A stretch of DNA of 64,000 bases from SAR202 cluster bacterium (GTDB taxonomy: Bacteria > Chloroflexota > Dehalococcoidia > Lucifugimonadales > UBA1123), in NCBI GenBank assembly GCA_030752795.1, contig JASMDM010000003.1:1-64000 (forward strand), given 5' to 3'. The notes beneath the pieces were generated by a model that did no database searches, was not told where the DNA came from, and was given only the letters and a program-made list of their open reading frames with translations. Below, in pieces: positions 7,490 to 16,142 of this stretch; the first letter of the stretch is position 1; every line of letters begins with the position of its first letter. The translations under genes were made by a program, and so were the position numbers.

Positions 7490-8434
7490 CTAAAACGTGG
7501 CGATCGGGTTGGCCGGGGAGCCGGTTCCGCCCATCACCACCAGCGGCGCTATTGTCAGGTAGAACTCGTAGCGGCCCTGTTCGGCGCAGATGGCCGCCAG
7601 GCGATCGAAGTTCGCGTTGTCGAGCAGCGGCAGGCCCATGTGCGGTATGACGACTTCATGGACGGCGATTCGGGCCGGGTAGTCGTGGTCGCGATAACCG
7701 GCTTCTTGCAGATCCCAACCGAGCAGCGATGCGTTGGTGTCGTACAGGTATTCGATGATCGACGGCGCGTTGCCGGGCGTGTTCGGCGGGAACGTGAGTT
7801 GAAGGTCCGGGTGCGCGGTCCAGAAGTCCGACATGCCGGAGCGCACCAGAACGGCGTCGCCGGCCATCGGCGTGATGCCCTGCTGCTTCGCCCAGTCCTC
7901 AAGGTCCCAGCCTTCGACGGGCTGATCGTACTCGACGTAGTCGCCGCCGCGCAGCTTCGGGATGTCGTAGAGCACGCCGCGGGTCACGATGCCGTCGCGC
8001 CAGTTGTCGACAGAGTTGGTCAGCGCGCCGCCGTCGGTCACGAGCGTCGGGTCGCGGTCATTGTACAGCCGGCCGCCCTCGTTGACGTTCGTCGTGAAGA
8101 AGTGGCAGAGGGCGTCGATGTGCGTGTTGACGAAGCCATGGTATGAGACGCCGATATAGTCGCCGGAGCCGGTCTCGCTGACCGACATCCTATGATCGGC
8201 AGGTCGCCCGTTCCGATGCTTGTCCGGGAGCACCGCCTCGGTGGCGATTGGGTTGGCGCACGACACGGTTTGGCCGGTCTTGATCAAGCTCGCGGCATGT
8301 GTGACGGTGTCGGCGGAGATGTGGTTCAACGTGCCGAACTGGTCGTCATCGCCCCACCGTCCCCAGTTGTTGAAGCGCTTCTTGTAATCGAGATACTCGT
8401 CGACTGTGGTTGGTGTTCTGTCCTTCAGTCCCAT
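7490..8434 (-). CDS. Cyclase family protein (kynurenine formamidase-like)
   Basis: A 314-residue member of the metal-dependent cyclase family, which includes bacterial kynurenine formamidase. The diagnostic metal-binding stretch is NTHIDALCHF (H-x-D-x3-H). The N-terminal NNWGRWGDDDQFGTLN and the later AVHEVVIPHMG also match the long subgroup of this family. It probably hydrolyses an amide or lactone; the true substrate is unknown. It is last in a minus-strand run of four genes with gaps of 40-54 bases, with the Ddn-like enzyme, a methyltransferase and DUF1330 upstream. Confidence 0.85.
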   Translation of the reverse strand: MGLKDRTPTTVDEYLDYKKRFNNWGRWGDDDQFGTLNHISADTVTHAASLIKTGQTVSCANPIATEAVLPDKHRNGRPADHRMSVSETGSGDYIGVSYHGFVNTHIDALCHFFTTNVNEGGRLYNDRDPTLVTDGGALTNSVDNWRDGIVTRGVLYDIPKLRGGDYVEYDQPVEGWDLEDWAKQQGITPMAGDAVLVRSGMSDFWTAHPDLQLTFPPNTPGNAPSIIEYLYDTNASLLGWDLQEAGYRDHDYPARIAVHEVVIPHMGLPLLDNANFDRLAAICAEQGRYEFYLTIAPLVVMGGTGSPANPIATF

Positions 8435-8481
8435 GTCTTCCCTCTTCCCATAGAATGATTTCCGGCTTGAGCATCGACCGC

Positions 8482-8775
8482 TCAGCCGTCGTATCCGACC
8501 ACCGTGAAGCCCTCGGAGTCGGCGGATCTGTGCCTGATCTCGGCGACTGGCCTGTACTCATCAGAGTCGCGGAAGGCGTTCATCTGCTTGAGGGTCGGGA
8601 ATTCCAGGATGACGACTCGTTTCGGATGCCAGGTCGTGCTGTCGGCCAGAATCTCGCCGCCTCGGACAAGGTACTTGCCCCCGAACGATTCGATGATCGG
8701 GGCGGCAAGTTTCATGTATTCCTGGTACGTGTCCCAGTCCTTGACGGTGATGCTTGCGACTGAATAGACGGCCAT
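8482..8775 (-). CDS. DUF1330 domain protein
   Basis: A 97-residue protein that fits DUF1330, a dimeric alpha/beta-barrel (ferredoxin-like) family. It shows MAVYSVASITVKDWDTYQEY at the start, the loop GGKYLVRGGE and RVVILEFPTLKQMNAFRDS. The biochemical role of the family is not established. It sits between the methyltransferase and the cyclase gene in the same run. Confidence 0.85.
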   Translation of the reverse strand: MAVYSVASITVKDWDTYQEYMKLAAPIIESFGGKYLVRGGEILADSTTWHPKRVVILEFPTLKQMNAFRDSDEYRPVAEIRHRSADSEGFTVVGYDG

Positions 8776-8828
8776 TCACGTTCTCCTACGCTTCTGTTGC
8801 TGTTTTCGTTGACTCGGGAGGTTGACGG

Positions 8829-9653
8829 TCAGTTCGCGGGACGCCACCAGATGAGGGCTGACTGCATGCCGTCGGGCCAACGGTACTCGTCACCGCGGCG
8901 CACGAGGCGGCGTTGCAGAGTCTCCATGATCGCTTCGTCGTGATCGTCGACGCTGAGCCGCAGGTGTCGTTTCGCCCTCAAGAGCGCGTCGTCGAGGCTG
9001 GTGTCGCTCCAGTGTCTGACCGGTTCCTCCATGACGACGTGGCCCGTGATTCCCGCCTCGAGCAAGGCGTTGTAGCCCACGGTGAAGTTGGGGCTGTCGT
9101 GCCAGTTGCCATGTATGCGATCGGAGAGCTCGCCGACGACGCCGTCATGCATGGGCACTCGCAAAACGATGTAGCAAGCCTTCCGTGCATGGCGCTCGAT
9201 CTTGCGTGCATAGCCAACGATGTCCGGACTCGTGTATGCCGAGTGCGACGCGAGGACGTAGTCGTGAATTCCGGGCTCGGCCGTCGACCAGTCGCCCTGG
9301 ATCGTCTGGATGTTGTCGATGCCCTCGTCGCGGGCGTTCTCTCGGAGGAGATCCAGCATGCCGGGCAGCGCGTCGAGCGCGGTTACGGATCGGGCTTTCT
9401 TGGCCATCGGGATCGACCATCTGCCGATGGCGGCGCCCACGTCGAGGATCGTGTCTTCTGGGCCGACCCTGTCGATAACGAACCGCATTAGCGGATCGTC
9501 GCGGTCACGTTTTCGGCGATGTTCGGTGTAGCCGGCACTTTTGACCTTTTTGCCCCATCGGGCGAGGAGCGAGTTTTCGCCTTGCGCCGGTTCGGCGGAG
9601 AACCCTTCGACCAGCTCTCGCCACGTTTGCTTCCAATATGTTTCAGTCAACAC
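8829..9653 (-). CDS. Class I SAM-dependent methyltransferase
   Basis: The 274-residue protein carries the SAM-binding motif I ILDVGAAIGRWSIPMAK, an acidic motif II region (VTALDALPGML) and a motif after IQTIQGDWSTAE. The substrate is unknown. The frame opens with adjacent GTG (9653) and TTG (9650) codons behind AGGAG; the TTG has the better spacing. The long C-terminal region after the Rossmann fold may confer substrate specificity. It is probably co-transcribed with its neighbours on both sides. Confidence 0.8.
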   Translation of the reverse strand: MLTETYWKQTWRELVEGFSAEPAQGENSLLARWGKKVKSAGYTEHRRKRDRDDPLMRFVIDRVGPEDTILDVGAAIGRWSIPMAKKARSVTALDALPGMLDLLRENARDEGIDNIQTIQGDWSTAEPGIHDYVLASHSAYTSPDIVGYARKIERHARKACYIVLRVPMHDGVVGELSDRIHGNWHDSPNFTVGYNALLEAGITGHVVMEEPVRHWSDTSLDDALLRAKRHLRLSVDDHDEAIMETLQRRLVRRGDEYRWPDGMQSALIWWRPAN

Positions 9654-9693
9654 TTCTCCTGATCGTCAACCGACGATCAAGCCAACCCGCCAG

Positions 9694-10122
9694 CTACACG
9701 GGCTCGGCTAGGAACACCGGAATCGTGCGGTCGGTCTTCTCCTGATATTCGTCGTACGGCGGATAAGCCTCGACCGAAAGGGCCCAGAGTCGCGCCCTCT
9801 CAGATGCGTCGTCGACTTCCCGAACACGCATCGCAGTGACCTCGGTTCCGTCGCGAATCTCGACGCTCGGGTCGGCCTTCAGGTTGTAGTACCAGACCGG
9901 GTGCGTTGGAGCTCCGCCGCGGGACGCGACCAGCACGTAGTTCGCTCCGTCGGCAACTCTCATCAACGGCGTCTTGCGCGTCGCGCCAGTCCTGCGGCCG
10001 CGGTTGGTCACGATGATAACCGGCATGCCTCGAAGGGTCGTGCCCTCCTTGCCGCCGCTTCCCTCGTAAAGTTCGACTTGTTCCGCCACCCATCCGGTCG
10101 GGCTAGGGATGTATTCGCTCAT
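9694..10122 (-). CDS. Deazaflavin (F420)-dependent nitroreductase-family protein (Ddn-like)
   Basis: This 142-residue protein matches the split-barrel F420H2-dependent quinone/nitro-reductase family. It has VIIVTNRGRRTGATRKTPLM, then YVLVASRGGAPTHPVWYYNL, and a C-terminal YDEYQEKTDRTIPVFLAEP. These elements bind the F420 polyglutamate tail and deazaflavin in known members. It heads the four-gene minus-strand run. With the LLM-class gene at 44818 it implies that the cell makes or scavenges F420. Confidence 0.85.
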   Translation of the reverse strand: MSEYIPSPTGWVAEQVELYEGSGGKEGTTLRGMPVIIVTNRGRRTGATRKTPLMRVADGANYVLVASRGGAPTHPVWYYNLKADPSVEIRDGTEVTAMRVREVDDASERARLWALSVEAYPPYDEYQEKTDRTIPVFLAEPV

Positions 10123-10524
10123 TGCTGCCTCACCATCTCACTTGCGTCCAACGTGTCCATCGAGCCGATCCCTTACGTTCTTTGTTGACCGTCGAATCGA
10201 GAGTCGGTTTTTGCTCCAGCAAGCAGTATAGTCCAGAGCGAAGGGCAAGGCCACCCGTCTGCATCGCCGCGCCCGAGCGCGACGACGTTTCGACCGGACG
10301 GATAGCAGTCGAATTCGCCCTCTATAGGTTTATCGAAACTTCGTGCTAAAATGCCAGCCGTGAGTCATCGGGATGCGGCGAAGCGCCACTGTGACTCCGC
10401 GATTGTCGCGATAAGCTTCCACGTCGAGACAACTGCGATGCGTCGTTGAACCGAGACCTCCACCCTGTCCGGCAACGCCGCCTCGAACACACTCGACTGG
10501 GCAACACTTTTAAGGAGGACACGA
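10123..10524. other. Intergenic region without recognised gene
   Basis: Divergent spacer between the Ddn-like operon and the nitroreductase gene. It must hold promoters in both directions, but no convincing box pair stands out and no small gene or structured element is seen. Confidence 0.5.
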
Positions 10525-11190
10525 ATGGATCTGATCGAAGCCATTCAAACACGCAAAAGCATCAGGGGTTACAAGCCCGACCTGGTGCCCAGGGACGTGC
10601 TGCAGGAGATCATCAAGATCGCCAGCCGGGCGCCGTCAGCTCTGAACTCCCAGCCGTGGGAGTGCACGATCGTCGCGGGCGACGTTCTAGACGACATCAG
10701 ACGCGACAACATCGCGGAATTCACCTCCGGGATCGCCCCGCATCCGGAACTTGTATGGCACGGCCGACTCGAAGGCGACTACCGGAAACGCCAGGTTTCA
10801 CTGGGAATTCAGCTATTCCAACTGATGGGCATTGCTCGCGAGGACCAGGAAAAAAAGATCGAATGGACGAAGCTCGGTTTTCGATTCTTCGACGCTCCCG
10901 CGGCGATCATCCTTTATATCGACGAGTCGATGCGAGACGTGTCGCAATTCGACATCGGCACGATCACGCAAACGATCGCCCTCGCTGCGATGCACTACGG
11001 TCTGGGAACTTGCATCCAGGGCCAGGGGCTCATGTATCCGGAAGTTATACGAAAGCACACTGGCATCCCTGAGACCAAACGGCTCAGCATCAACCTGGCC
11101 ATCGGCTATCCCGACTGGGACTTCCCAGCCAACAAAGTGCAGAGCGAACGCGAGCCTCTCGAGATCGCCACGACGTGGTTCGGCGTATAG
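10525..11190 (+). CDS. Nitroreductase family protein
   Basis: The 221-residue protein has nitroreductase hallmarks. These are an N-terminal AIQTRKSIRGYKPD with the FMN-binding Arg cluster, APSALNSQPWECTIV (FMN/NAD binding), and the C-terminal ALAAMHYGLGTCIQGQG. Such enzymes are FMN-dependent NAD(P)H oxidoreductases acting on nitro compounds, quinones or flavins. The ATG follows a full-consensus TAAGGAGG. A membrane protein gene lies 44 bases downstream and could be co-transcribed. Confidence 0.88.
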   Translation: MDLIEAIQTRKSIRGYKPDLVPRDVLQEIIKIASRAPSALNSQPWECTIVAGDVLDDIRRDNIAEFTSGIAPHPELVWHGRLEGDYRKRQVSLGIQLFQLMGIAREDQEKKIEWTKLGFRFFDAPAAIILYIDESMRDVSQFDIGTITQTIALAAMHYGLGTCIQGQGLMYPEVIRKHTGIPETKRLSINLAIGYPDWDFPANKVQSEREPLEIATTWFGV

Positions 11191-11234
11191 GCGCATCCAG
11201 GAAGCCGCTGCCTCGATACACCGGGTAGGATCTG

Positions 11235-11711
11235 ATGGAAAAGTACGCTTTCGCCAGGGTTGTGCACATTATCGCCATCGTGCTTTGGATCGGCGGAGTC
11301 GCGATGGTGACTACCGTGCTGCTCCCGGCGATTCGGCGCATGGCCTCGAAGGACGACCGGGTCGCGATCTTCGACAAGATCGAATCTCGATTCGCCCTGC
11401 AGGCGAAGATCACGACGGTCCTGACCGGCGCCTCCGGCTTCTATATGCTGTACTACATCGACGCGTGGAGCCGATACGCCGAACTCAGGTACTGGTGGAT
11501 GCACGCGATGACCATCGTCTGGGTCATCTTCACGCTCGTGCTGTTCGTGTTCGAGCCGTTGTTCCTACATCGCCTGTTCGAGAAGCACGCCGGAATCAAC
11601 CCGACGAGGACGTTTGCCATCGTGTTCCGGCTGCACCTGGTGCTGCTGGCGCTGAGCCTCGTGGCAATCGCGGGAGCGGTCGCCGGCAGCCACGGATGGC
11701 TGCTGTTCTAG
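11235..11711 (+). CDS. Small integral membrane protein (CopD/DUF2269-like)
   Basis: A 158-residue protein with four predicted membrane helices: residues about 7-29, 58-75, 87-109 and 130-152. The first helix region, ARVVHIIAIVLWIGGVAMVT, resembles the His-containing first helix of CopD/DUF2269-type proteins. His10 and several other conserved-looking His residues could bind haem or metal, but this is not shown. Function is unknown. Confidence 0.7.
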   Translation: MEKYAFARVVHIIAIVLWIGGVAMVTTVLLPAIRRMASKDDRVAIFDKIESRFALQAKITTVLTGASGFYMLYYIDAWSRYAELRYWWMHAMTIVWVIFTLVLFVFEPLFLHRLFEKHAGINPTRTFAIVFRLHLVLLALSLVAIAGAVAGSHGWLLF

Positions 11712-11768
11712 CGGAGAGAACCGCCGACTGAGTTCAGGCGGAAACGACATCGCGGATGTCCGATGCCC

Positions 11769-13319
11769 TTAAATGAGGTCGCGTGCTTCGGCTGGATCTC
11801 GGAGGATTCGAGGCACTTTGCGATGCCCCTGTTCGCCGGTTCGAGCTTGGAGCCACAGCTGAAACTTTCGAGGCTCGACAAGCGCAACTCGGCAAGAGCC
11901 GATCTGCGGTTGAATTCTGGAGAAATACTCGTAATTCTTGCTGTGTACGCACAGGCGTTCATCGAGCCTGGCGGCGATCGACTCCAGTGGAGTATCGGAC
12001 CACGTCGAGTCGTCTTCGATCACCCAGACGTAATTTGGCTTTTCTCCGCTCGTGTCGACGGTCACGAAGAACTCAACGGATGACGCGCCCAATTCTTCGG
12101 AAACATCAAGCAGCGTCTTTTCCACCGCCTCCACCGAGGTCTTCTCGGCGACAACGTCCAGCGTCAACACTGTACGGCCGGCGATCTGGAACCTTGGCGC
12201 CGCGCCGACCGACGTGCATCGAAGAACGTCTCCGACAACGTAGCTGAACGCCCCACTCCCAGTGGTGATCAACAGGGTGTACGGCGCGCCGGCCTCCAAC
12301 CGGTCCACCCCGACCCTGCGGCTGTAGTCTCCCGCCAAATAGTCAACGTGCAGGATGAATTTGAAGAGGGTCTCGCCCGCGAACAACTCCAGGCACGTCG
12401 GATCGTCCACGGGTTCGTGGCCCAGCACTCCCTCGCTGGCCATGTAGAGATTGATGTACTCAGGATCTTTTACGAGCGATGTTTCGATCTTGCTTCTGTA
12501 GGGAAGATGACTCAGCCCTGAAGACACGATTAGCTCCAAATTAGAAGCAAAGCACCGATATCTCTCCGGCGACAAGACCGTTGTCGTTCGCTCAAGAAAC
12601 GACACGATCGAAGAAGGTATTCCAGCGATGAATCCGATGGTTTTGCCATCGGATTCTTGTGCCATTCGGGTCAGCTTCTCGTCCCAATATTCAATATTGA
12701 GCGGGGCCATTGACGGGACGCCTCGAGCGCGCAAAACCGGATAAGTGATCTCGATCCCAATTCCCGAAATCAGGCCACACGGGATCCCAGCCGCCGTCTT
12801 CGTCACGCGTGATCGTCCGGTGATCCCCAGGCCTGCCTTGAACAACAGACCGGATTCGGGGTGTCGGATCAGATAGATCGACAATGCGTGCACGAGCTGT
12901 CGACGGCTGTTCTTGGTGAACGATTCAGTGACGGGCACGAGTTTCCTGGCGCCGGTCGTTCCCGCCGTCATCGCGAAATGTGTGACGGTTTCATCGGTGA
13001 ATACCTGATGTTCGCCACGTTCCGCCCGTTCCCAATACGGCTTCAGGTCTTCAAAATGCAGAACGGGCTTGGCATCGACATAATCGACCATCGTCCCGAC
13101 GCGATCCAAGCCATAGTCGGACGCGAATCTTGACCCCTGAGCGTGTTTCAGTATCCGCATCAGCGCCCGTTCCTGCGCCAAGAATGGGTCGGATTTCTGC
13201 CGTGCGTACCGGACGAACATATGATTGAGAACACGGAACATAGACTGCATATAGCGCCGCCTCAGTACGGGGAACTGCGGTAAAAGAGCGACCATGAACG
13301 GAAGCGCGCTCACGATCAC
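11769..13319 (-). CDS. GH3-family acyl-adenylate-forming enzyme
   Basis: The 516-residue protein resembles the GH3 family (named for plant auxin-amido synthetases). It has an adenylate-forming P-loop-like FAMTAGTTGARKLVPVT, INLYMASEGVLG in the acceptor region, and a later TTGSGAFSYVVGDVLRC followed by FQIAGR. In plants GH3 enzymes conjugate acyl acids to amino acids; bacterial members are poorly studied. It is monocistronic. Upstream, 13320-13856 is non-coding. Confidence 0.85.
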   Translation of the reverse strand: MIVSALPFMVALLPQFPVLRRRYMQSMFRVLNHMFVRYARQKSDPFLAQERALMRILKHAQGSRFASDYGLDRVGTMVDYVDAKPVLHFEDLKPYWERAERGEHQVFTDETVTHFAMTAGTTGARKLVPVTESFTKNSRRQLVHALSIYLIRHPESGLLFKAGLGITGRSRVTKTAAGIPCGLISGIGIEITYPVLRARGVPSMAPLNIEYWDEKLTRMAQESDGKTIGFIAGIPSSIVSFLERTTTVLSPERYRCFASNLELIVSSGLSHLPYRSKIETSLVKDPEYINLYMASEGVLGHEPVDDPTCLELFAGETLFKFILHVDYLAGDYSRRVGVDRLEAGAPYTLLITTGSGAFSYVVGDVLRCTSVGAAPRFQIAGRTVLTLDVVAEKTSVEAVEKTLLDVSEELGASSVEFFVTVDTSGEKPNYVWVIEDDSTWSDTPLESIAARLDERLCVHSKNYEYFSRIQPQIGSCRVALVEPRKFQLWLQARTGEQGHRKVPRILRDPAEARDLI

Positions 13320-13856
13320 GGAGTCGACCGCCCGATCGTGGGGGCGCCAACCAATCTTGCCGCGATGATTGACGACGCCGACGGATCACGAACGGACCCC
13401 ATGAATCCGGGCGCCTGGAGCTAATTCGCGGAAAGCAGCAGCATCCGAAATTGCGCGGCGGGAATCGCCGCGTCGATACAAGCCTGCCAACGAGAATTGC
13501 TACCCGCGAATGGGCGACAAACATCCCAACAGAATTTGACCGTGATGATATCGATGCAAGGCGCCAACGTCAACGCAATATTGGACTGAATCTCGTGGCG
13601 TAAGACGTGATGTGCGGCGAGATCGGCTCAGTCACTGGGCGCCCGAGGATCGATGCCCGCGCCGCAGCTCGCGAAGAGATTTCGAGCGCCTGAAATAATC
13701 GGGTGCGGGGATTCGCCGCACGGTGACACGCCACGCATTCTGTGATAGCTTTGCAGCCGTCACGGGTTCGATCTTTGGGCGTGCGCCGAATCGAACCTCG
13801 CGGCCTGATTCGGGCTCGCACACCATGAAGAATTCAACAACCCAGGGAGGTTGACT
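13320..13856. other. Intergenic region without recognised gene
   Basis: Divergent spacer of about 540 bases between the GH3 gene and the flavoprotein. The open frames in it have random-looking composition and lack ribosome-binding sites. I see no repeat or RNA gene. Confidence 0.5.
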
Positions 13857-15548
13857 ATGGCGGAAACTATTCAGACCGATGTGTTGGTCGTCGGCGGCGG
13901 TGGGGCGGCAGCCCGCGCGGCAGCCGAGGCCAACAGAGCTGGCGCATCGGTGGTTCTAGCGACTAAGGGACGATTCGGCGCGACAGGCGTTCGCGGCGGG
14001 GGCGCCACGGGCATATCGATTTCCGAGGCGACCGGCTCCCATGGACTGGGCCGTGTCGGCATGCGCGGCTGGACGGCTGAACAGGTCTTCGACGACGTCA
14101 TCCAAGTCGGCCTCGGTATGGCCGACCGCAAGATGGTTCAGATACTTATCGAAGACACCATCGATTCGAGAAATGCGCTCGACGAATGGGGCATCGTGCA
14201 CCCCGGCGGCCAGGGCATGGGCGCCCGCCAGCACGGCGTGCCGATCATGGACGTGCTGCACAGGGTCATCCGGCAGAGCGATGTTCGGATACTCGAGCAG
14301 TGCCTCGTGACTGACCTCGTAATCAACGATGGCGAATGCGTTGGCGCGGTCGGCGTGGGCGACGACGGAACCCAATACATCTTCCAAACCAAGGCCGTGG
14401 TTCTCGGCACCGGCGGCAACGGTCAGCTCTTCCGATTCAACATGAACCCGACCGATGTAACCGGCGACGGGTATTCGATGGCCTACAACGCGGGCGCCGA
14501 CCTGATGAACATGGAGTTCATGCAGATTTTCCTGGGCACCGTCTATCCGACGACCAACCTCGTCCATAGCTGGGCATGGAGGCGCGGCGAACGGATGACC
14601 AACACTCTAGGCGAGGAATTTGCCGCGAACTACATTCCCGAAGGCGGAACTCTGGCGCAGGCCCAAACCGAGCACGGAAGGCACAACCCATTCTCCGCGC
14701 GCGACCAGTACTCGCGGTACCTCGACATCGGCATGGTCAATGAGGTCGTCGAAGGTCGCGCTAGCGAACACGGCGCGCTCAACATGTATCTGTCGGACCC
14801 GGAGGCGATCCCGGCCGAGCTCAGGGATTGGTACAACTACCGAGGCATACGCTGGGAGGACGGCCCGCTGCAGGTCGCGATCTGCCACCACTGCTCCAAC
14901 GGCGGTCTGGTCATCGACGAGAACGCACAGAGTACGCTCCCTCGGCTTTATGCCGCGGGCGAACAGGCCACGGGCCCCCACGGCGGCGACCGGCTGGGTG
15001 GCCACATGCTCACCGCCTCGCAGGTGTTTGGCGCCAGGGCTGGCAAGCACGCGGCCCGGGTGGCCAAGGGTGCCGCGCCGACGTTCGACTTCGAGGGCGC
15101 TCAGGACTCGATCGTGGCGATCGAGGCGTTCGCAAACAGCAGCGGCGACGAGTCGCCGGCCGCGCTGAAGTCGGAGCTCCAGCACAGCGCTTGGGCGAAT
15201 TTGCTGGTGGCACGGTCACCCGAGACCTTGAGCCAGGTGCTGGCGGACATCGGATCGATTCGAGAACGGCTGGCGAACGTCTCGATCAGTAAGCCAACCG
15301 ACGTCGTACAGGCCCTTGAGGTTCGAAGCCTGCTGACCGTCGGCGAGATGGTCGCCACCGTTGCGATGAATCGCACCGAGAGTCGCGCAGGCCATTATCG
15401 CGTTGACTACCCCGAGCAGAACGACACCGACTGGTTGAAGACGATCAAGGTCCGGCGCGCGGGCAGCAAGATGGAACTTGAGTCATTCGCCATCGATCCG
15501 GACTGGACATCGCGTGAAGGCGACATGGGAGAGATGGGCTGGGGCTAG
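13857..15548 (+). CDS. FAD-dependent flavoprotein (succinate dehydrogenase/fumarate reductase A-like)
   Basis: About 563 residues. The N-terminal dinucleotide motif VLVVGGGGAAARAAAEA and KGRFGATGVRGGGATG follow the fumarate reductase/L-aspartate oxidase flavoprotein fold. The C-terminal half has PRLYAAGEQATGPHGGDRLG followed by GHMLTASQVFGARAG, a near copy of the SdhA/FrdA FAD-capping signature. The substrate-side motif is CHHCSNGG where FrdA has HxxGG, so the substrate may differ. No iron-sulfur or membrane subunit is adjacent. The ATG at 13857 is preferred over the TTG at 13851 because of GGGAGG at 13844-13849. Confidence 0.85.
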   Translation: MAETIQTDVLVVGGGGAAARAAAEANRAGASVVLATKGRFGATGVRGGGATGISISEATGSHGLGRVGMRGWTAEQVFDDVIQVGLGMADRKMVQILIEDTIDSRNALDEWGIVHPGGQGMGARQHGVPIMDVLHRVIRQSDVRILEQCLVTDLVINDGECVGAVGVGDDGTQYIFQTKAVVLGTGGNGQLFRFNMNPTDVTGDGYSMAYNAGADLMNMEFMQIFLGTVYPTTNLVHSWAWRRGERMTNTLGEEFAANYIPEGGTLAQAQTEHGRHNPFSARDQYSRYLDIGMVNEVVEGRASEHGALNMYLSDPEAIPAELRDWYNYRGIRWEDGPLQVAICHHCSNGGLVIDENAQSTLPRLYAAGEQATGPHGGDRLGGHMLTASQVFGARAGKHAARVAKGAAPTFDFEGAQDSIVAIEAFANSSGDESPAALKSELQHSAWANLLVARSPETLSQVLADIGSIRERLANVSISKPTDVVQALEVRSLLTVGEMVATVAMNRTESRAGHYRVDYPEQNDTDWLKTIKVRRAGSKMELESFAIDPDWTSREGDMGEMGWG

Positions 15549-15573
15549 GATAGCCACTGTGCTTCGATTCCCG

Positions 15574-15600
15574 GGGCGGCGCACTCGACCCGCGCCGCCC
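15574..15600 (+). terminator. Hairpin after the flavoprotein gene
   Basis: A perfect 9-bp GC-rich stem (GGGCGGCGC at 15574-15582 with GCGCCGCCC at 15592-15600) lies 25 bases after the stop. No U tract follows, so it may be a stabilising stem rather than an intrinsic terminator. Confidence 0.45.
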
Positions 15601-15891
15601 TGGGTGAATGTATGCGGTTTCCGACCGACGGTTGTTAGATTACAAGACACGTGGCTTGCCACAGCGCCACCCGCCAGGCGACCTCGGATATCGTCGGTCT
15701 GATTCCTCCATCGAATTTGCTGAAGTTGCGTCACAAACGGGACAGGCCAACACCGCGGATTGTCGTCAGCGGAACGCATCAAGCTCATAGATCGAGTTGA
15801 ACCTTGTCGATCCGGATCTGTCCCACCCGCCCACCCGCGAAAGTTCTGTGGGGACACCCCACACCCCGGCAGGGCTTCGCCCTTGCATCCC

Positions 15892-15991
15892 GATTCAATC
15901 CGATTGATGCCGACAGTTGTCCAATCTGATCATTCTGTCGTCGGATTGAATCAGCAAGGTTGCGTAGACCTTCACCACAAATGCGGTGAAG
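15892..15991. other. Pair of strong inverted repeats, possible structured RNA or element ends
   Basis: GATTCAATCCGA (15892-15903) is perfectly complementary to TCGGATTGAATC (15941-15952). Inside them CGACAG (15911-15916) pairs with CTGTCG (15935-15940). A second hairpin follows at once: CTTCACC (15970-15976) with GGTGAAG (15985-15991). No gene occupies 15549-16142. The role is unknown. Confidence 0.6.
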
Positions 15992-16142
15992 TCGTTGACC
16001 CATAGCAGGGTAAATGTTTCGACTGATAACGCGAGTCAGGCAGAATTCTTGCGTGCGGGAACATCGTGTCCTTCGCGGGGCGTAGGGCGCCACAAGTGCG
16101 AGTGGGATTGGTTTGGAACGCTCGCGGATTGAGGGAAAACGT

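Noticed and set aside
7418..8146. Long plus-strand open frame opposite the cyclase gene
   Set aside because: It is an antisense shadow of a well-recognised cyclase-family protein.
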